64,000 nucleotides of DNA from Zygaena filipendulae (Eukaryota; Arthropoda; Insecta; Lepidoptera; Zygaenidae). A program made the translations under genes and the position numbers. Positions 32,900-47,000 of this stretch are shown one piece after another. Every line of letters starts with the position of its first letter. Position 1 is the stretch's first letter. The notes under the pieces are model-generated. The model saw nothing but the letters and a program-made list of their open reading frames with translations. It ran no database searches and was not told the origin of the DNA. The stretch covers positions 836,001 through 900,000 of the forward strand of contig OU015650.1 in NCBI GenBank assembly GCA_907165275.2. Direction: 5' to 3'.

Positions 32900-34981
32900 C
32901 CCCACGAAAGAAAGAGCAAAAGCATTCATTTCATCCACGTCTCACAGTGCGTAAGAAAGAGATACATATAAATTTGAAAGTTCAAATTTTGGAAAAGTCT
33001 AGATAACAGGGCTGCCAGTAACAACTTTTCAATTAATACCAATAAGGCTAATTTCCAAAACTACAATACCTAATTGATTTAGATCGTATCGACTATCGTA
33101 GTATTTTTAAATTCAAAACAGGTATTGAGAAAATAAAAAAAATTACACAAAAACTATTTTGTAGATTTTATACGTATAGTACAAATTTTTGGAATATGTT
33201 TATAATTATTTTCGCATTAGCCAAGTAGTCGCACGAAATTATGTTTTAAAGTTTCGTTCATGTCTATCCGTGTTATTTATTTTAAATACATTCTATTTTC
33301 TACTTTTATTTTACTTGGAAGAAGCATCTTTCATATATTTTCTTTTAATAAATCATATTGTATGCTATTTTAATATAATTAAAATTAAAAATTAATATTA
33401 CGTAGTTATTTAAATTGTATGAATTATAAACTTTTAAATATTAAGATTCTAGATAAACATGTGTCATTAGGCTAGTTAATTTATACATTTTGTTATTAAT
33501 TGGAGAATCTGGCAATTTTGTTGATAATTTTTTTCTAGTTTGTTCTCTATGGTATTACCATAGATATTTGAATTTGAGTACCTCAGACGTAGACGGAGAA
33601 TCAGAAGAATAACTTGAGTACCTAATAACGTCAAACGTGCAATGCAATTAAATTACCATGCACCAATCCTCATAATCATAGGAGTGTAATTGCTCAGAAG
33701 AATAACTTTATTGTTCTGAGGAGTGTTGTTTTAATCATCCAATAGCAAGCTTTACTATTTATGTACTTTTCTCTTTTTCACCCATACGTTGTATATAGGA
33801 TGAGAGTAAAAAAAGATGCAAACTACAAAAGCACATTGCTCAGTAAGCAGACAAAACTCGATACGCCACAACACAGACGAATAAGAGAACATACTGTCGC
33901 CACAAGCATCATCGGCCCCAACTCCCAAATCCCAATGAAAAGTTGAAAACAGCTATATTATAGAGTTGCCAAATTATTAAAAAAAAAAAAAAAAAAAAAA
34001 AATGGTTTTACAAATTAAAGTCACTATCATTAATTTAACTAAGTAAATTAAGTTGAAATTAAACTCACACTCAGACATTTTTGTAGCGCCGCGCCTATGG
34101 CTGTCCGCTGTGGTAGGACGTTTATTAAGAGTTAAGATCAATAATTTTACCTTAATGATTTCGAAACTAGGCAAAAATCTTGGCGCTGCTATTTACTATA
34201 GTTTCTTTTTTAATAATATTATTGTATTTAGGGGGATTTAGGGGTTTTTGACTTAACTGTTACGAATAAATATTTTTGAGGGTTGGCAACACTGATAGTC
34301 ATAACGACCGTAATTCACAGGATGTTGACACGTGGCAATATGTTATTTTCAAGCTACTTTTTTAAAGCTTTCTCTCATTCTCTGAATAGTTTCTTTTCTT
34401 TCATTTAGTGGTGCATCTTTGAAATTTCAAACTTTAATAAAAAGAAATAACATAGAAACAATATTGTCACTCTGTTAACTTAGCTCGTAGTGAAAGAATA
34501 GTTAGGTACCCTTTTATTAATTTTACTATAAATACATTTTAATATAATTTAAAAGTTCTTTTTTTCAATCTCCTTCTTCTTCTTAATGGCGATTTGCCAA
34601 TGACAATGTTTCTTAATAAAATTTTCTTCAATCTGGCAACAGGATATGAATTGACAGTTCATTTGTAGTAGTGTAGGAAAAATGTAGTTTTGCTAATTGT
34701 TTAAGTCTGGCTTAAAGGACTTGTATCCATGGCCGTTAAATAAATTAAAAAAAAAAAAAAATGACAGTTCATTGTCGTTATGTCAATGTCATGATTGTCA
34801 CTTCAGGAGCGTCAGATGTCAATTGTCATTAAATGTTTTGTTACGTAGGTTATTCTTATTTATTAAGTTATTCTTCTGAGGTAGGTAGGTAGCGATTTTC
34901 TGATTTTGTGCCCACCTCTAATGTTTTAAAAAAATAGTTGTGAAGGAAAATAGAATTAAAAATCAGTTTCTTGCAAAAGTT
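32900..34981. other. Intergenic region between DnaJ-1 and the Kat14 3' end
   Basis: AT-rich, with no recognisable exon. It contains the 28-bp palindrome at 33693-33720, half-sites at about 33600 and 34866-34880, an A-tract at 33979-34001, and no long repeat that I could pair elsewhere. Short open frames here have no recognisable similarity. Confidence 0.6.
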
Positions 34982-34987
34982 CTTTAT
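34982..34987 (-). terminator. Kat14 polyadenylation signal
   Basis: TTTATT on plus reads AATAAA on minus, 27 bases past the Kat14 stop codon (35016-35014). This implies a very short 3' UTR ending near 34960. Confidence 0.65.
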
Positions 34988-35013
34988 TCTTGTGGATCTT
35001 ACTGTGTGTTTTG

Positions 35014-38000
35014 TTACTCTGAAGGATCTCGTTTCATGAATAGTGCGTCCAGGCATCCTTTGTAATTGATGTCATAATATTTCTCGTAGAAGTCTTTATC
35101 GAAGCCCTCGATCTGTAAACAAACATGTCGCACGATGTATTACAAATAAACTGTGATGTTTGCGGAGAAGTAGCGCACGAACCGTTCATAGAGTGCTGCG
35201 AGTGTAACACGAATTTATGCTGCCCTTGCTTCGCAGCCGGCAAGGAGGTGCGACACCACAAAAGCGACCACAAGTACGCGGTGAGGAAAAACGACTTCCC
35301 ATTGTTCGACAACTGCAATTGGTCAGCCAAAGAGGAATGCAAACTTCTCACAGCTCTATCCACACACGGTATTGGCAACTGGGAGGAAGTATCGAAGAGT
35401 GTGCACACTAGAACCAAACTCGAATGCCAGGAGCACTACAAAAAATATTACATAGAAAATGTACAGCACAAGGAGTTGAATGTTTTACCAGAAACAAAGC
35501 AGTCACTGTTTCCTAAACCTTTAACACCTTACTTATACAGTATTTTGCCAAGCAATAATCCACCAAGAAATAATCAGAGTGACCAACATTTGGCAGGCTA
35601 CAATGCTTATAGATCTGAATTTGAGCTCAGTTATGATAACCATGCTGAAAGTATATTCAACATTGAAGACAATTGTTCTGACGATGACGAAGATGTATGT
35701 ATGGATGCATTAAAGGTTAGTTTAGTCAGTGCTTTAAATACAAGACTTAAAGAGAGACAGCGTAGATACACAATAATAAAAAATCATGGTCTGATCATGC
35801 CAAATAAATTAATCTCATGGCTCCAAAGGTATGACACAACTTTGTCACGTCAGAAATGTGAAAGGTTGCTTCCATTCATGCAATTCATGACTGGAATGCA
35901 GTTTGATGCTTTTATGGAATCGTTGAGTTTAGAAATGGAATTGTATCAACGACTAACAAGATTATCAATGTATAGGCAGAATGGTATACGTACATTGCAT
36001 TCAGCAAGACTGTACAAACACTTAAAAAAACAAAACGATTTGATTGTAAAAGACCAAAAGTATGTAACTTCAGTGATGATGAAGAAGTTTGATAGTCAAT
36101 CACCAGTCAAGAACAGAATATGTTTTGGTAAAGATCCACAAAAGAGGTACAAAAGAGCATCAATGCCATTAGAAATCATAGATCTACCTGGCTACCATCT
36201 GTTGTCTGAAGCTGAGAAGGTTTTATGTTCAAATTTGCGACTGGTACCAGAGAATTATATTGATCTTAAAGAACAGTTGATTACGGAAAACAACAAAATA
36301 GGTTATTTAAGACTGCATGATGCTAGGAAAACTTTGAAGATAGATGTAAATAAGACAAGGAAGATCTATGACCATCTTATAAGTGAAGGTTTTATTATTT
36401 CTAAAGCTAGAAACATATTATCAGATACGACTTACAGTCGTGATTGATAATCTACATAGTTATATCTATACCATGTCAATCATGTTTTGCCCATGCAATA
36501 TGATGGCTAGCCAGAGACACAGTGAGAAGAACGTTGTTTTGTAAATTTGTAGCTGCTGCTAAAATTAAGAAGAAAAAACAGATTTCGAAGCATACTCAAG
36601 GACCAAGGTCACCTCAGTTTGCACAGTTTGCATAATATGGTGCAAACTTAATGTAATATGTCTGATAAAGCTTATGTAGTGTCCGTCAATTTTGACTGTA
36701 AGTCGCATTTGATGATCTGTTTCTAGTTGCAGTAATTTTAAAATAAAAACGTATTTTTGATGACCAAATGTTTTGTTATTACATAAGTTTGTGTCACCCT
36801 TAGTGCTTCAAACTGGGCCATTAGGCCACGCAGCATGGACTTCGAAAAAATATAACCAAAAAAAAAAAATCATTTATATTTGGTATAAAAGTTTCTGAAT
36901 CAATTGTCAATTTCTGGATGAAGCCAATCGAATGCTCTTTCTTTTAGTGTAACTTTTATCAGTGCATTATATTTTTTAAAGCCTTCTCCACATTCACGCG
37001 AGAATCTTGTGAGAACGCGAGAAAACCACGAGAAACGGGTGAGAACATCAGCTCCACATTCACGTTCTTGTGGTTTTCTTGCGTTCTCTTAAGATTCTCG
37101 CGTGAATGTAAAGCGGGCATAAGAAAAATAGGTTTTAGTAAGTACCAAAAATGTAGCAACTTTGTTGCGGTTACAGTTCAAACCTAACCTAGCGCAAATA
37201 CAAAACAGCAACAACAAAACGTCGGCTGTTGATTGAACGGCTGATACGTATAAGCTAGTTGGTTGCGACATATTGTGGTGGTTAGGTGTATGAGTTGTAT
37301 ATCTAAGTTTATCATACACACATAATTACTCACCTTGAAACCCAGCTTCATGTAGAGGAATACAGCCGGGTTGGTGGGCGATACGTGGAGGCTGATATTT
37401 CCTTTGTAGGACTGTAACAAACGAGTTTTAGAAATGTGTAACTCTTTGACACATTTTGCTCACCACTAATTTACAGACTGGGCCCTTATTCACTATGACC
37501 AACAACATTCCTTGCCCATAATACGCGTCCCCATAACGCATTTGCAAACGTTCTAGATAGCAAAATATTAGAAATTATTATTCTTTATGCCATAAGAAAT
37601 GTTGTAAATTTATTTTCGCAGTAAAATTTCTTTGATTACGAGGGAAAGACAGTTTTTGCGGAGTGTTATGGTCATAGTAAGGCCACTGAGCAATTTATCA
37701 CTACGTTTTAAGAGTAGGCACTTCCATGCTAATCGCTGAACCGATCTATGGAAGCTTTTGTGCCAACCATACCAATGAAATGTATGACGCGTTCATAGAA
37801 ATTTGGTTAAGTATTCCAAAGTTGGTAAAGAAGTTCGCGCATAAATCCACAGTAACTTTTGCTTCAAGGGAGTGTCGCTGGGCTGAGTAAGTGCCAACCC
37901 ACACGATGCGGTGCGGCGTCGCAGCCTAAGCCATTTCGCCGCAAGGCGCAGCTTGACCACAACACATGTTGTATGTAATATACCGCAGCGCCTGACCTGA

Positions 38001-41000
38001 GCCGCGCCGCACCGCGTGGGTTGGCTCTAAGGCAAGGGCCCTGTAGGCGGAGCACGAATTTTTTCGCTCTCGTCCTTTCGATATCGAGCGTTTTTTTCTA
38101 TGGAGAATGAATAACGTTGGATAGATGGCGTTGTTCATTTTCCATACAGTAAAACGCTTTGACATTACGACGGTATCGAAATGACGAGAGCGTAAAAATT
38201 CGTGCTCCCCTACTGAACTAAGACCAATGGGCATGTTGACTAATTGTAGTCCGTCTTGTAGATTATTAAAAAATATTCGACACGTATTTTTTCTTTTTTT
38301 ATGTAATCAAAAACTAACGGCGATAATTATATTGAGTTGAAATTTCGCGTGACGTCACTACTCTGACAGTTCGTATGGCGGTTTTAGCGGTTAGTGACGT
38401 CACGACCCCCTCACCCTAAACTTTAATGCGCTCTGTCTCTGTATATTTTAATTTATTTGAAAAAGCAAAAAATACGTGTCTATTGTTTTTTAATTTTCTA
38501 ACTGACGGCCTAATTGGAATTTTGATTTTTTAAAGTAGTCCACATCCCCATTACACCCGCGGCGCGTGCCGTATCACGCACCCTGACGACGTTGTAGAGC
38601 ATGGTGTGGCCGATGGCGGCGTTGCGCCACTCGGGGCGCGTGAGCACGAAGCTGAGGTAGCCGTCGCGGCGCGCGCGGCCCGCGTCCGGCACCAGGAACG
38701 CGAACCCGACCACCAGCTTCTTGTACGTCGCCACGCAGCTGAACTCGGGGTACTGCAGCGCCTCCGACACTGCGGCGACACCGCGACACCGCGACATCGG
38801 TGTTTATTTATTTATTTATTTACTAACTAGCTGTCCCCCGCGATTTCACCCAAGGTAATTTCGGAGTTTCCGCGGGAATTGCGGGATAAAAAGTACCCTA
38901 TGTCCTTCTCTGTACCCCTGTCAACATGCATGCCAAATTTCATCCAAATCCGTTCAGCCTTTTTTGCGTGATTGAGTAACAAACATCCAAACATCTAAAC
39001 ATCCAAACATCCACACTTTCACATTTATAATATTAGTAGGATTTAACACTTCAGACAGCGCCAATCCGATCGTCGGTAATTATGAATGTGTGATGTGTGC
39101 GTGCTGTATGTGATGTGTGTGTGTGTGTGTGTGTGTATGTGTGTGGTGTGTGTGTGTATGTGTGTGGTATGTGTGCAGTGTGTGTTGTTTGAATGTCACA
39201 TTTTGTCATTTATTTTTTAAATTTTTTGTGATGCCGAATAAAGATTTGTCTATGTCTATGTGAGTGTGCTTTGTGTGTGGTGATGTGTATGTATGTGTGT
39301 GTGTGTGTGTGTGTGTATGTGGTATGTGTGGTGTTTGTGAGAGGGTGTGTGTGTGTGCGTGTGTGTGCGTGCGTGTGCGTGTATGTGAATGTGTGCGTGG
39401 TATACGAGTGATGTGTGTTGTCCTTGTCAGTTGTCACTCACGGTCGATCCCCGGCCAGAAGAACTGCGCGCAGAGGCTGTTGACGGCGGCGATGTGGTGC
39501 GGCCGCACGTGCCAGTACGTGATGGCGGCGCGCGGCGGCGGGCTGTACGCGCCGCCCTCCCCCGAACACCTGCGCACACGCACTAATTGATCAATACTAC
39601 GCATAACATATTATTATAAAAACATATATTAACAATAACATAATATATCGCATACAATAACATAGGTACATATATCGCATAACATCTTATCTTCTTATCT
39701 TTCTAATATATATAAATCACGTGTCACGTTGTTTGTCCGCGATGGACTCCGAAACTACTGAACGGATTTTGATAAAATTTGGTAACCATTTATAATATGG
39801 TCCAACTTAAAAGATAGGATAGTTTTTATCCCGAAATTCCCGCGGGATCTCCGGAATTAATGCGGGGAACTGTTATCACCGTAAACTACGGCACTTTTTA
39901 TCCCGGAATGCCCGCGGGAACTCCGAAATTACCGCGGGTGAAACCGCGGGGGACAGCTAGGATATTATGCTAATAGGGATGTTGACCACTTTTGAAAATC
40001 AAATTCTAATTACTCCGTCAGTTAGAAAAAAAAAAAAAAACTACACTTATATTTTTGCTTTTTCAAATAAATGAAAATATACAGAGATAAAGACGACTCT
40101 TTAGTCGACTTAATTTTTAAAAGTTTGCGCCCGCGACTCCCGCGAGTTTTAATATGAAATGTCAGGGGCATGGTCCCCTGGAAAATAACCCTAGATACGC
40201 CAATGGTAAATATACTCGGGATGGCAGCAAAAGCAGCTTGCAAGTTAGAGCATTAGCTCAACTCCCTTTTTTTATGTCATAGGGGGCAAACGGGCAAGTG
40301 GTACACCTGATGGTGAGTGATTACCGCCGCCCATGGACATCTGCAACACCAGAAGGCGTGCAGGTGCGTTGCCGACCTGGAATGGGGATGGGAACTGGCT
40401 TTCAAGTGGGGCTGCCGGAACCCACCGTCAGGTGCTCGGCGACAGATTTGCAACTCGACTTAGCCTTTGCAACGGTAGCGCGCCCGCCCCGCCTGCATGT
40501 CCTCTCTAGTTAGTTTACTTGGACATAGATAAGCAATAGTGTGTTAACCCACACTGGAGAAATTTTGAGTAAATCGTGTTTTAAAATTGTAGCGTCATTT
40601 TGTGTCAACATTTTTTTATGTTCAACATATTGTTACATATTTTAACAATGTAATAAGGTAAACACATAAATAAAAAAAGTTCTCTAACTCTCAATAAAAC
40701 GTTCTGTATCAACAACTTAATTTTGTGGGTGGGTAATGTTATTGCTTATCTGCGTCCATTCGCTCTGCGGTGATAGTGAACAAGTGGCCAGGGCGCATAC
40801 GTACCCGTTGGTCCTCCGCAGCAGCTCGTCGGTGAGCCGCAGCCACAGCGGCGCGGTGAGCTCGTCGCGCAGCGGGTAGGGCGCCAGCAGCCGGCCCGAG
40901 TACGGCGAGCGCACGGGCGCGGGCGCCGGCTCGGCGCGCGGCAGCAGCAGCGGCCCGCACCCGGCGCCGGCGCCGGCCACCGTGCCGCTCAGGTTGTCGA

Positions 41001-44000
41001 TCAGGTACTGCCGGGTGACGGGTGACCGACATAATATAGCTGTATAAATTTGAAATTGGAATTCCTAACCAAAGAGGAGATATTTGAGATCAAAGTGGCC
41101 AGTACGACAAAACGCCAATTTCATAATGGACCTAATATTATAGTACGGTGTACGGACCGCCAAGAGGGGATTTGTGGATTAGCTAAAGCGCGTCAGATGA
41201 ACATAAGGGGGGTACCTTGCACCATGTTGAGTACCTCCACCAAATATAGGCCCTCTGACGATTTGAACGTGACGTAAGGGAGTTAGAGGATCACAAACTT
41301 GCAAAAAAAAAAAACGCAACCTCGACATTCTCGAGCGCGGTTGATTTATTTTTATTTTGAAGTAAATAACTCAAGGATAGCGGGAAAAATATAATCTGCC
41401 GATTTTCATAAGCCGAAGAAACAAAAATCGTCTTTAAAGTTTAGAACGAGCAGCTGCAGTGAAACATTTACCTATTCATATCTCTGTCTTTCTTTCCCTT
41501 TTACTTTTTCTCTATCTCTCACTCTCTCGCACCGTCCTCACACTACTTACTTTCCGTCGCCATAACGTCATCACAGTATATCACGGCGCTAAACGTGTCC
41601 AATTATAACTTTTTTTTGGTCGGTTAAAATACATATTAAAATAAGTTAAGGTAAGTATTACATCAAACTATAGGTTAACCTATCAGTGGCGAAGGTACCA
41701 TACAAGCCGATTCCCACCGGCTTCCCTTCAGAAGTTGGGAACACAACCACTCTCTCTACCGTAATTTAGAAATGGCATAATTAGTAATTTTTTTGTAGTA
41801 AGTATTTCAGTAAAATCTACTGAAATACTACAAAATTATCTCTACTGAGCAGAAAACATTACAAAACGCCTATAACTATCAACAAAATTTGCTCTTCAAC
41901 AACAAATTGTTATAAAACAAGCCGCTGGCGCGATCGGCTTTTTGGCAGTTAAACTTCCATACAAAATAATGCCATGACGTCACATCAAGGTCGCAGGCAG
42001 CCGGCTAAAGTAGCTACTTTGGTAAGCCGCTACAAATCGAGTTACTCTCTCCATTTCACTCACGCGCACGCATTTTCTATTACTGTCTCAACAAATATCC
42101 TTATTGGTCCTAGAAATTCGAAACGAAGCGGACATTCTGAGATGACTGTTGACAGACAACTTGAGTTTATGACGAAAAAATTTAAAATTTTAATTTGTTA
42201 GTTAGTGTCACGTATTAGAATTTATTTCTTGGTATTAAATAGTGATTAGTATTAAAGTTGGACTTTTTTTTTGTTGTGTGTAGTGATAAGTAGTGAAAGC
42301 AGTTACGCAGACGTACGTTGAAATTAGGTACCTATTTGCGGTAAGTAGATAGTTTAATAAGTTGAAATTACGTATTTATAGTAGGTACCAAATAGATTTC
42401 CGGCTTGCCTCTCTCAATATTTCACCCTTCGCCACTGTAACCTATAACCTTTCACTTTAATGTAATTTTTAACCGACTTCAAAAAAGTAGTGGTAAAGGT
42501 AGAGGTGTATTACTCCGCTCTGCGCCTCTCTCCCCTTTCACTTTTTGTGTATCTCTGACTCTCTCACACCATATTCCCACGCTGCTGTCCATCGCCATGA
42601 CGCCATTTTACTTTACAGCTCATCACAAAACAACGCGTTCATGTTATTATATGTAAGATGCTCTGGCTTGTTTGTGCTTTAAAGTTAGTTTTGTGAATAA
42701 TATTTTGTGAGCTTTTACATATTTCATAGAAATATAATACAATATTCCGTGATACTTTACTTTACAGCTCATCACAAAACAACGCGTTCACGTTATTATA
42801 TGTAAAACGCTCTGGCTTGTTTGTGCTTTAAAGTTAGTTTTGTAAATAATATTTTGTGAGCTTTTACATATTTCATAGAAATATAAAGTGTGTTTTTGTG
42901 AACAAGAAATAGCTCATAAAGTTATTAAACTTGCGTCAGAAATAAATAAAAAAATTAAAAATAAATCATAATTTTTGTTTCTAGCAGTGAGAGAGAGATT
43001 AATAATATCCCTCAAAATTATTGTCAGATTTTAAGCCAACATAACTTGGACTGTAAGCTGAACTTTCTGTAAAATAATCTGAAACGCTCGAGTATTTCAA
43101 AATTGAGATTTTTTTTTGCATTTTCAAAAATTCGCTACTACCTTGCGTCACCTCCAAATCGGCAGATTTTCGAAGGGGAGCATTTTTAGGGTTCACTTAA
43201 CATCCCCTTTGAATATCTGACGCGCTGGAGTAAATTTTTTTTTTTCATTTTCTCCTCTTTCGGATGGCCACCCCCACCACGCAAATCGGCAGATGAATAT
43301 ATTTTCGATATCAGAGACACCTTGGAGTATCTAAACTACAATATCTGACGCGCTCGAGTATTTCCATTTTACTATTTTTTTTTACATTTTTGAAAGCCTG
43401 TAGAAGCGAAACCCACCGCTGAATGAAAAAACATCATATAACCTTATTTTGTTTATATCTCCTAATCTTCAAAACCCAATAGGTCCCAACGACGCTCGAG
43501 TAAATCCCGAATTAGCATCGGTATCTCCCGTACTATTATAAATACGAAAGTTAATTTGATTGTTTGTTACGCTTTCACGCCTCAACTGATCAAACACGGG
43601 TACAAAGAAGGACATAGAATAGTTTTTATCCCGGAATTCCCGCGGGAACATCGAAATTACCGCGGATGAAACCGTGGGGGCCAGCAGCTGTGAGTGAGTG
43701 AGTGCTGTGAGTGAGTGAGTGATGTATACTAGCAGCTAGTATACATGTAAAAGCGAAAAGTCACCGACTCACTGACTAAACAAAAAATCTCGAAATCCTA
43801 TGAAGCTGAAAGGCAGATAGTTTATAAAAAGTAGAAGTCGGCTAAGAAGCGATTTCACAGAGCTCCCGCGGGAAGACTCCCTTTTTTCTTTTGAAGCACG
43901 GAATCCTAAAAATAAAAACATGGAGGGAGAGAACCGGTGATGTTTACTCACGGATTTCTGGAATCTATCCAACACCCTCTCGGCATCCGTGGGTTTCCTT

Positions 44001-47000
44001 CGGTTGTCTGACAAGTTGTCCGTCAAGTATCCTCCCAGAAACTTCACTGACCTGGAATATCATGAAAAGTATCACAGTTGTATCCAAACAATTTTTAGGT
44101 CACCTAGCCTTTGTTCCTACAAAGAAAAAGAGACAAACACTGGCCGTAGTTCTGTCTTTGCACAGGTAATATCAGTATCAAAATAAAAGTGGAGATATTA
44201 ATAGTAAAATATGGTGTTTTAAAATCATAGCACCATTTTGTGTCAAGATTTTTTTTTATGTTCAACAATTTGTTGGTATTTAAACAATGTAATAAAGTAA
44301 ACACATTATTCAAAAAACGTTCTATAACTCTCAATAAAGCGTTCTGTATCAATAACTAAATTTTGTGGATTAACATGTTATTGCTTATCGGCGTCAGTGG
44401 CAATAAAAGGACGCCGATAAGGTATCCTATGGATACCTAGTATATGAATAACTTTAAGTCAATGATTATTATTTAAAACGTGCTAATATCAATCAGGTTA
44501 CAAATGAGATCAGTCAAAACGCCATCTGCGCGAATATTAAAAAGAGGTAACAAAGTCTGTAAGTTTGATGTTGGGGATAATCTCTGGAGCTACTGAATTT
44601 TAAAAGTTCTTTCACTGAGAGAGAACCCTTGAGTAACACAGGATAATTTTCATCTTGATACCAAGAACTTGAAGAAATTTCGAAATAGGCTATTACACTG
44701 TTGTTGGAATGTTGATATCCAATAATTACACTCGAAAATATCATGCATAAGCATAACATAAACGAAAAAATCAATAGTTTTGTTTAAAAAGCAAAACAGT
44801 TATAAACTGTTTAATTTTGTCTATGTCGGTCTCTTTCGAAAATGGATGGCGGTTATGGAGCGCTACAAGCCCAGTGACGTCACTATAGGACTAGCGCTTT
44901 CTTTGTCTAACTTGAAAGTAGAAAAGATATTTGTAAAATAATAATGATATTATACTACTAATACATAAAGGTTTAATTCCCTGTTGACGCGGACCAAACC
45001 GCAGGGAAACGTCTAGTGTGCATAAAAGTCGCCAAAAGAAATCCGTATCCACTCACTCGTCCAAATCGAAGACGGGCAGCCGTCTGTGCCTCTTCAGCCT
45101 CCTGAGCGCCAGCTTGGCCCTGAACCCGTTCAAGTAGGCTCTCCTGCTCGGATCTTTGACCTTCGGTATTTTGGCCTCGATCCTCTTCAGCAGCTGCACC
45201 TCCTCGTACACCGACATCGGGATCAAATCCTTGCTCGGCTCCGGCAACTTCTCCAGCCAGGGCGTCCCCACCGAGTTGGGTTCGGTGGAGAACAGTGAAT
45301 CCTTTTTCTCGACTGCGGGTTTCTTCGTTGATCGTTTGGTTCGGGGCTTGGTCTCGTTGTTGTTGGTTGGTTTGTGCTCGAGCTGGGGCTTCTCCTCGCA
45401 GTCGGACTGCGGCTCCGCCGGGTGCCGCGGCAGGGAGCCGCTGCACGAGTCCGAGTCGTAGCAGAGGGTCGATTGCATTATCGAGTGGACACTCGACGAC
45501 TCGCTCTGCGGGGATGTAAATGGGCGTGTTGACTAATTTTTTTTTTTAGTCCATCTTGTAGATTAGTAAAAAAATATTGGACACGTATTTTTTATTTTTT
45601 TACGTAATCAAAAAGTAACGGCGATACATTGAGTTGAAATTTCGCGTGACGTCACTATTCGGACAGTTTGTATGGCAGTTTTAGCGGTTAGTGACGTCAC
45701 GACCCTCTCACCCTAAACTTTAATGCGCTTTATCTCTGTATATTTTAATTTAATTGAAAAAGCAAAAAATACGTGTCTATTGTTTTTTTTATTTTCTAAG
45801 GGCCGGCGCCCATTATCGGCATCGGCAAGGAAAAGGATTTTTGGTGGCAAATAGCAATATACTATAATATAATGGCAATAAAGTAGAAATTTCCGTGATA
45901 TGTGGTCGTAATAACAAAAATACCGCTTCGGTATGCTTGAGGCTGCTGTATCGGCAGCCTTGAGAATGCTTCGGGATGCTTCGGCATCCTTCGGTACGCC
46001 GCCGGCGCCGAGGCGAGACTTTCAAAATTTTCATAACTCATTCTATAATAATCATAAAATTTTTGGAACGTCATAACGCAAATCATTGAATAAATTGTTG
46101 AATTCACCGGACATAATGTCGTTGCTTCCAAAGGTTGTTCACCCAAAATCTTCTTGATTGATTAGATTTCTCTTCTTCTTCAGCAAGAGTTGCTATGAAC
46201 ACTAGAGCCCAGTCCACCATATTAAATACAATTCAGACAACTAGCTTGTAACAACTCTGAGACTGTTATGACGAGAAATACGATATTGAAACGCTTCGGC
46301 AAGCTACAGGACGGTGCGGCATCCTTAAGGACGCCTCGTCATCCTTAAGCATGCCAAAGCATAATTGCTGATAGTGTGCGCTTGCATGTAGGATGCTGAA
46401 GGATCCTTTTCCTTGCCGATGCCGATAATGGGCGCCGGCCCTAACTGACGGACTAATTAGAATTTTGATTTTCAAAAGTAGTCTACATCCCATTGATAAG
46501 GTTCGAGTTTAACTAAATCATGAAGAGATTTCGTGATCTTATTGCTGATACATCGACTGTGTGGTCGATGTGCTGATATAAAGAGGTAAAGTTTATAAGT
46601 TCCGGAGATGGGAACTACTGAAAAGATTCTAAAAATTATTTCACTGGTTGGAAGTTACATTATATCTCAGTATCATAGGATACTTTCTTAGAATTCCTTA
46701 GAGAGTCCTTAAATTCACGCGGGTGAAACCGCGTGAGTTCTCTAGTTAGCCCTAAGCCTGACTAATATTATAAATAAAAATGTAAGTTAATTTAACGAAA
46801 TCTCGAAAATTACTTGAAATATGAAGCTGAAACTACAGCTCTTGTCGCTCTTGATTAGCAGGGAAGCATAATATTGTGTACTAGCTGTGCCGCGCGGTTT
46901 CACCCGCGATAATTTTGAAGTTCCCGCGTAATTATTCAATACAAACTTTAAAACCTCTTTTCATCCCTTTAGAGGTTGAATTTTCAAAAATACTTTCTTA

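Noticed and set aside
38606..38830. Plus-strand and second minus-strand frames over Kat14 exon 11
   Set aside because: GC-rich shadows. Only the frame reading SEALQYPEFSC and RPEWRNAAIG matches the GNAT domain.
39210..39590. Frames over the GT microsatellite with Cys/Val repeats
   Set aside because: Products of simple repeats on both strands. The true coding sequence here is Kat14 exon 10 on minus in another frame.
41050..41277. 75-codon frame starting MKLEFLTKEEIFEI
   Set aside because: In Kat14 intron 8, no recognised domain and no splice context. It may be repeat-derived, so it is not called.
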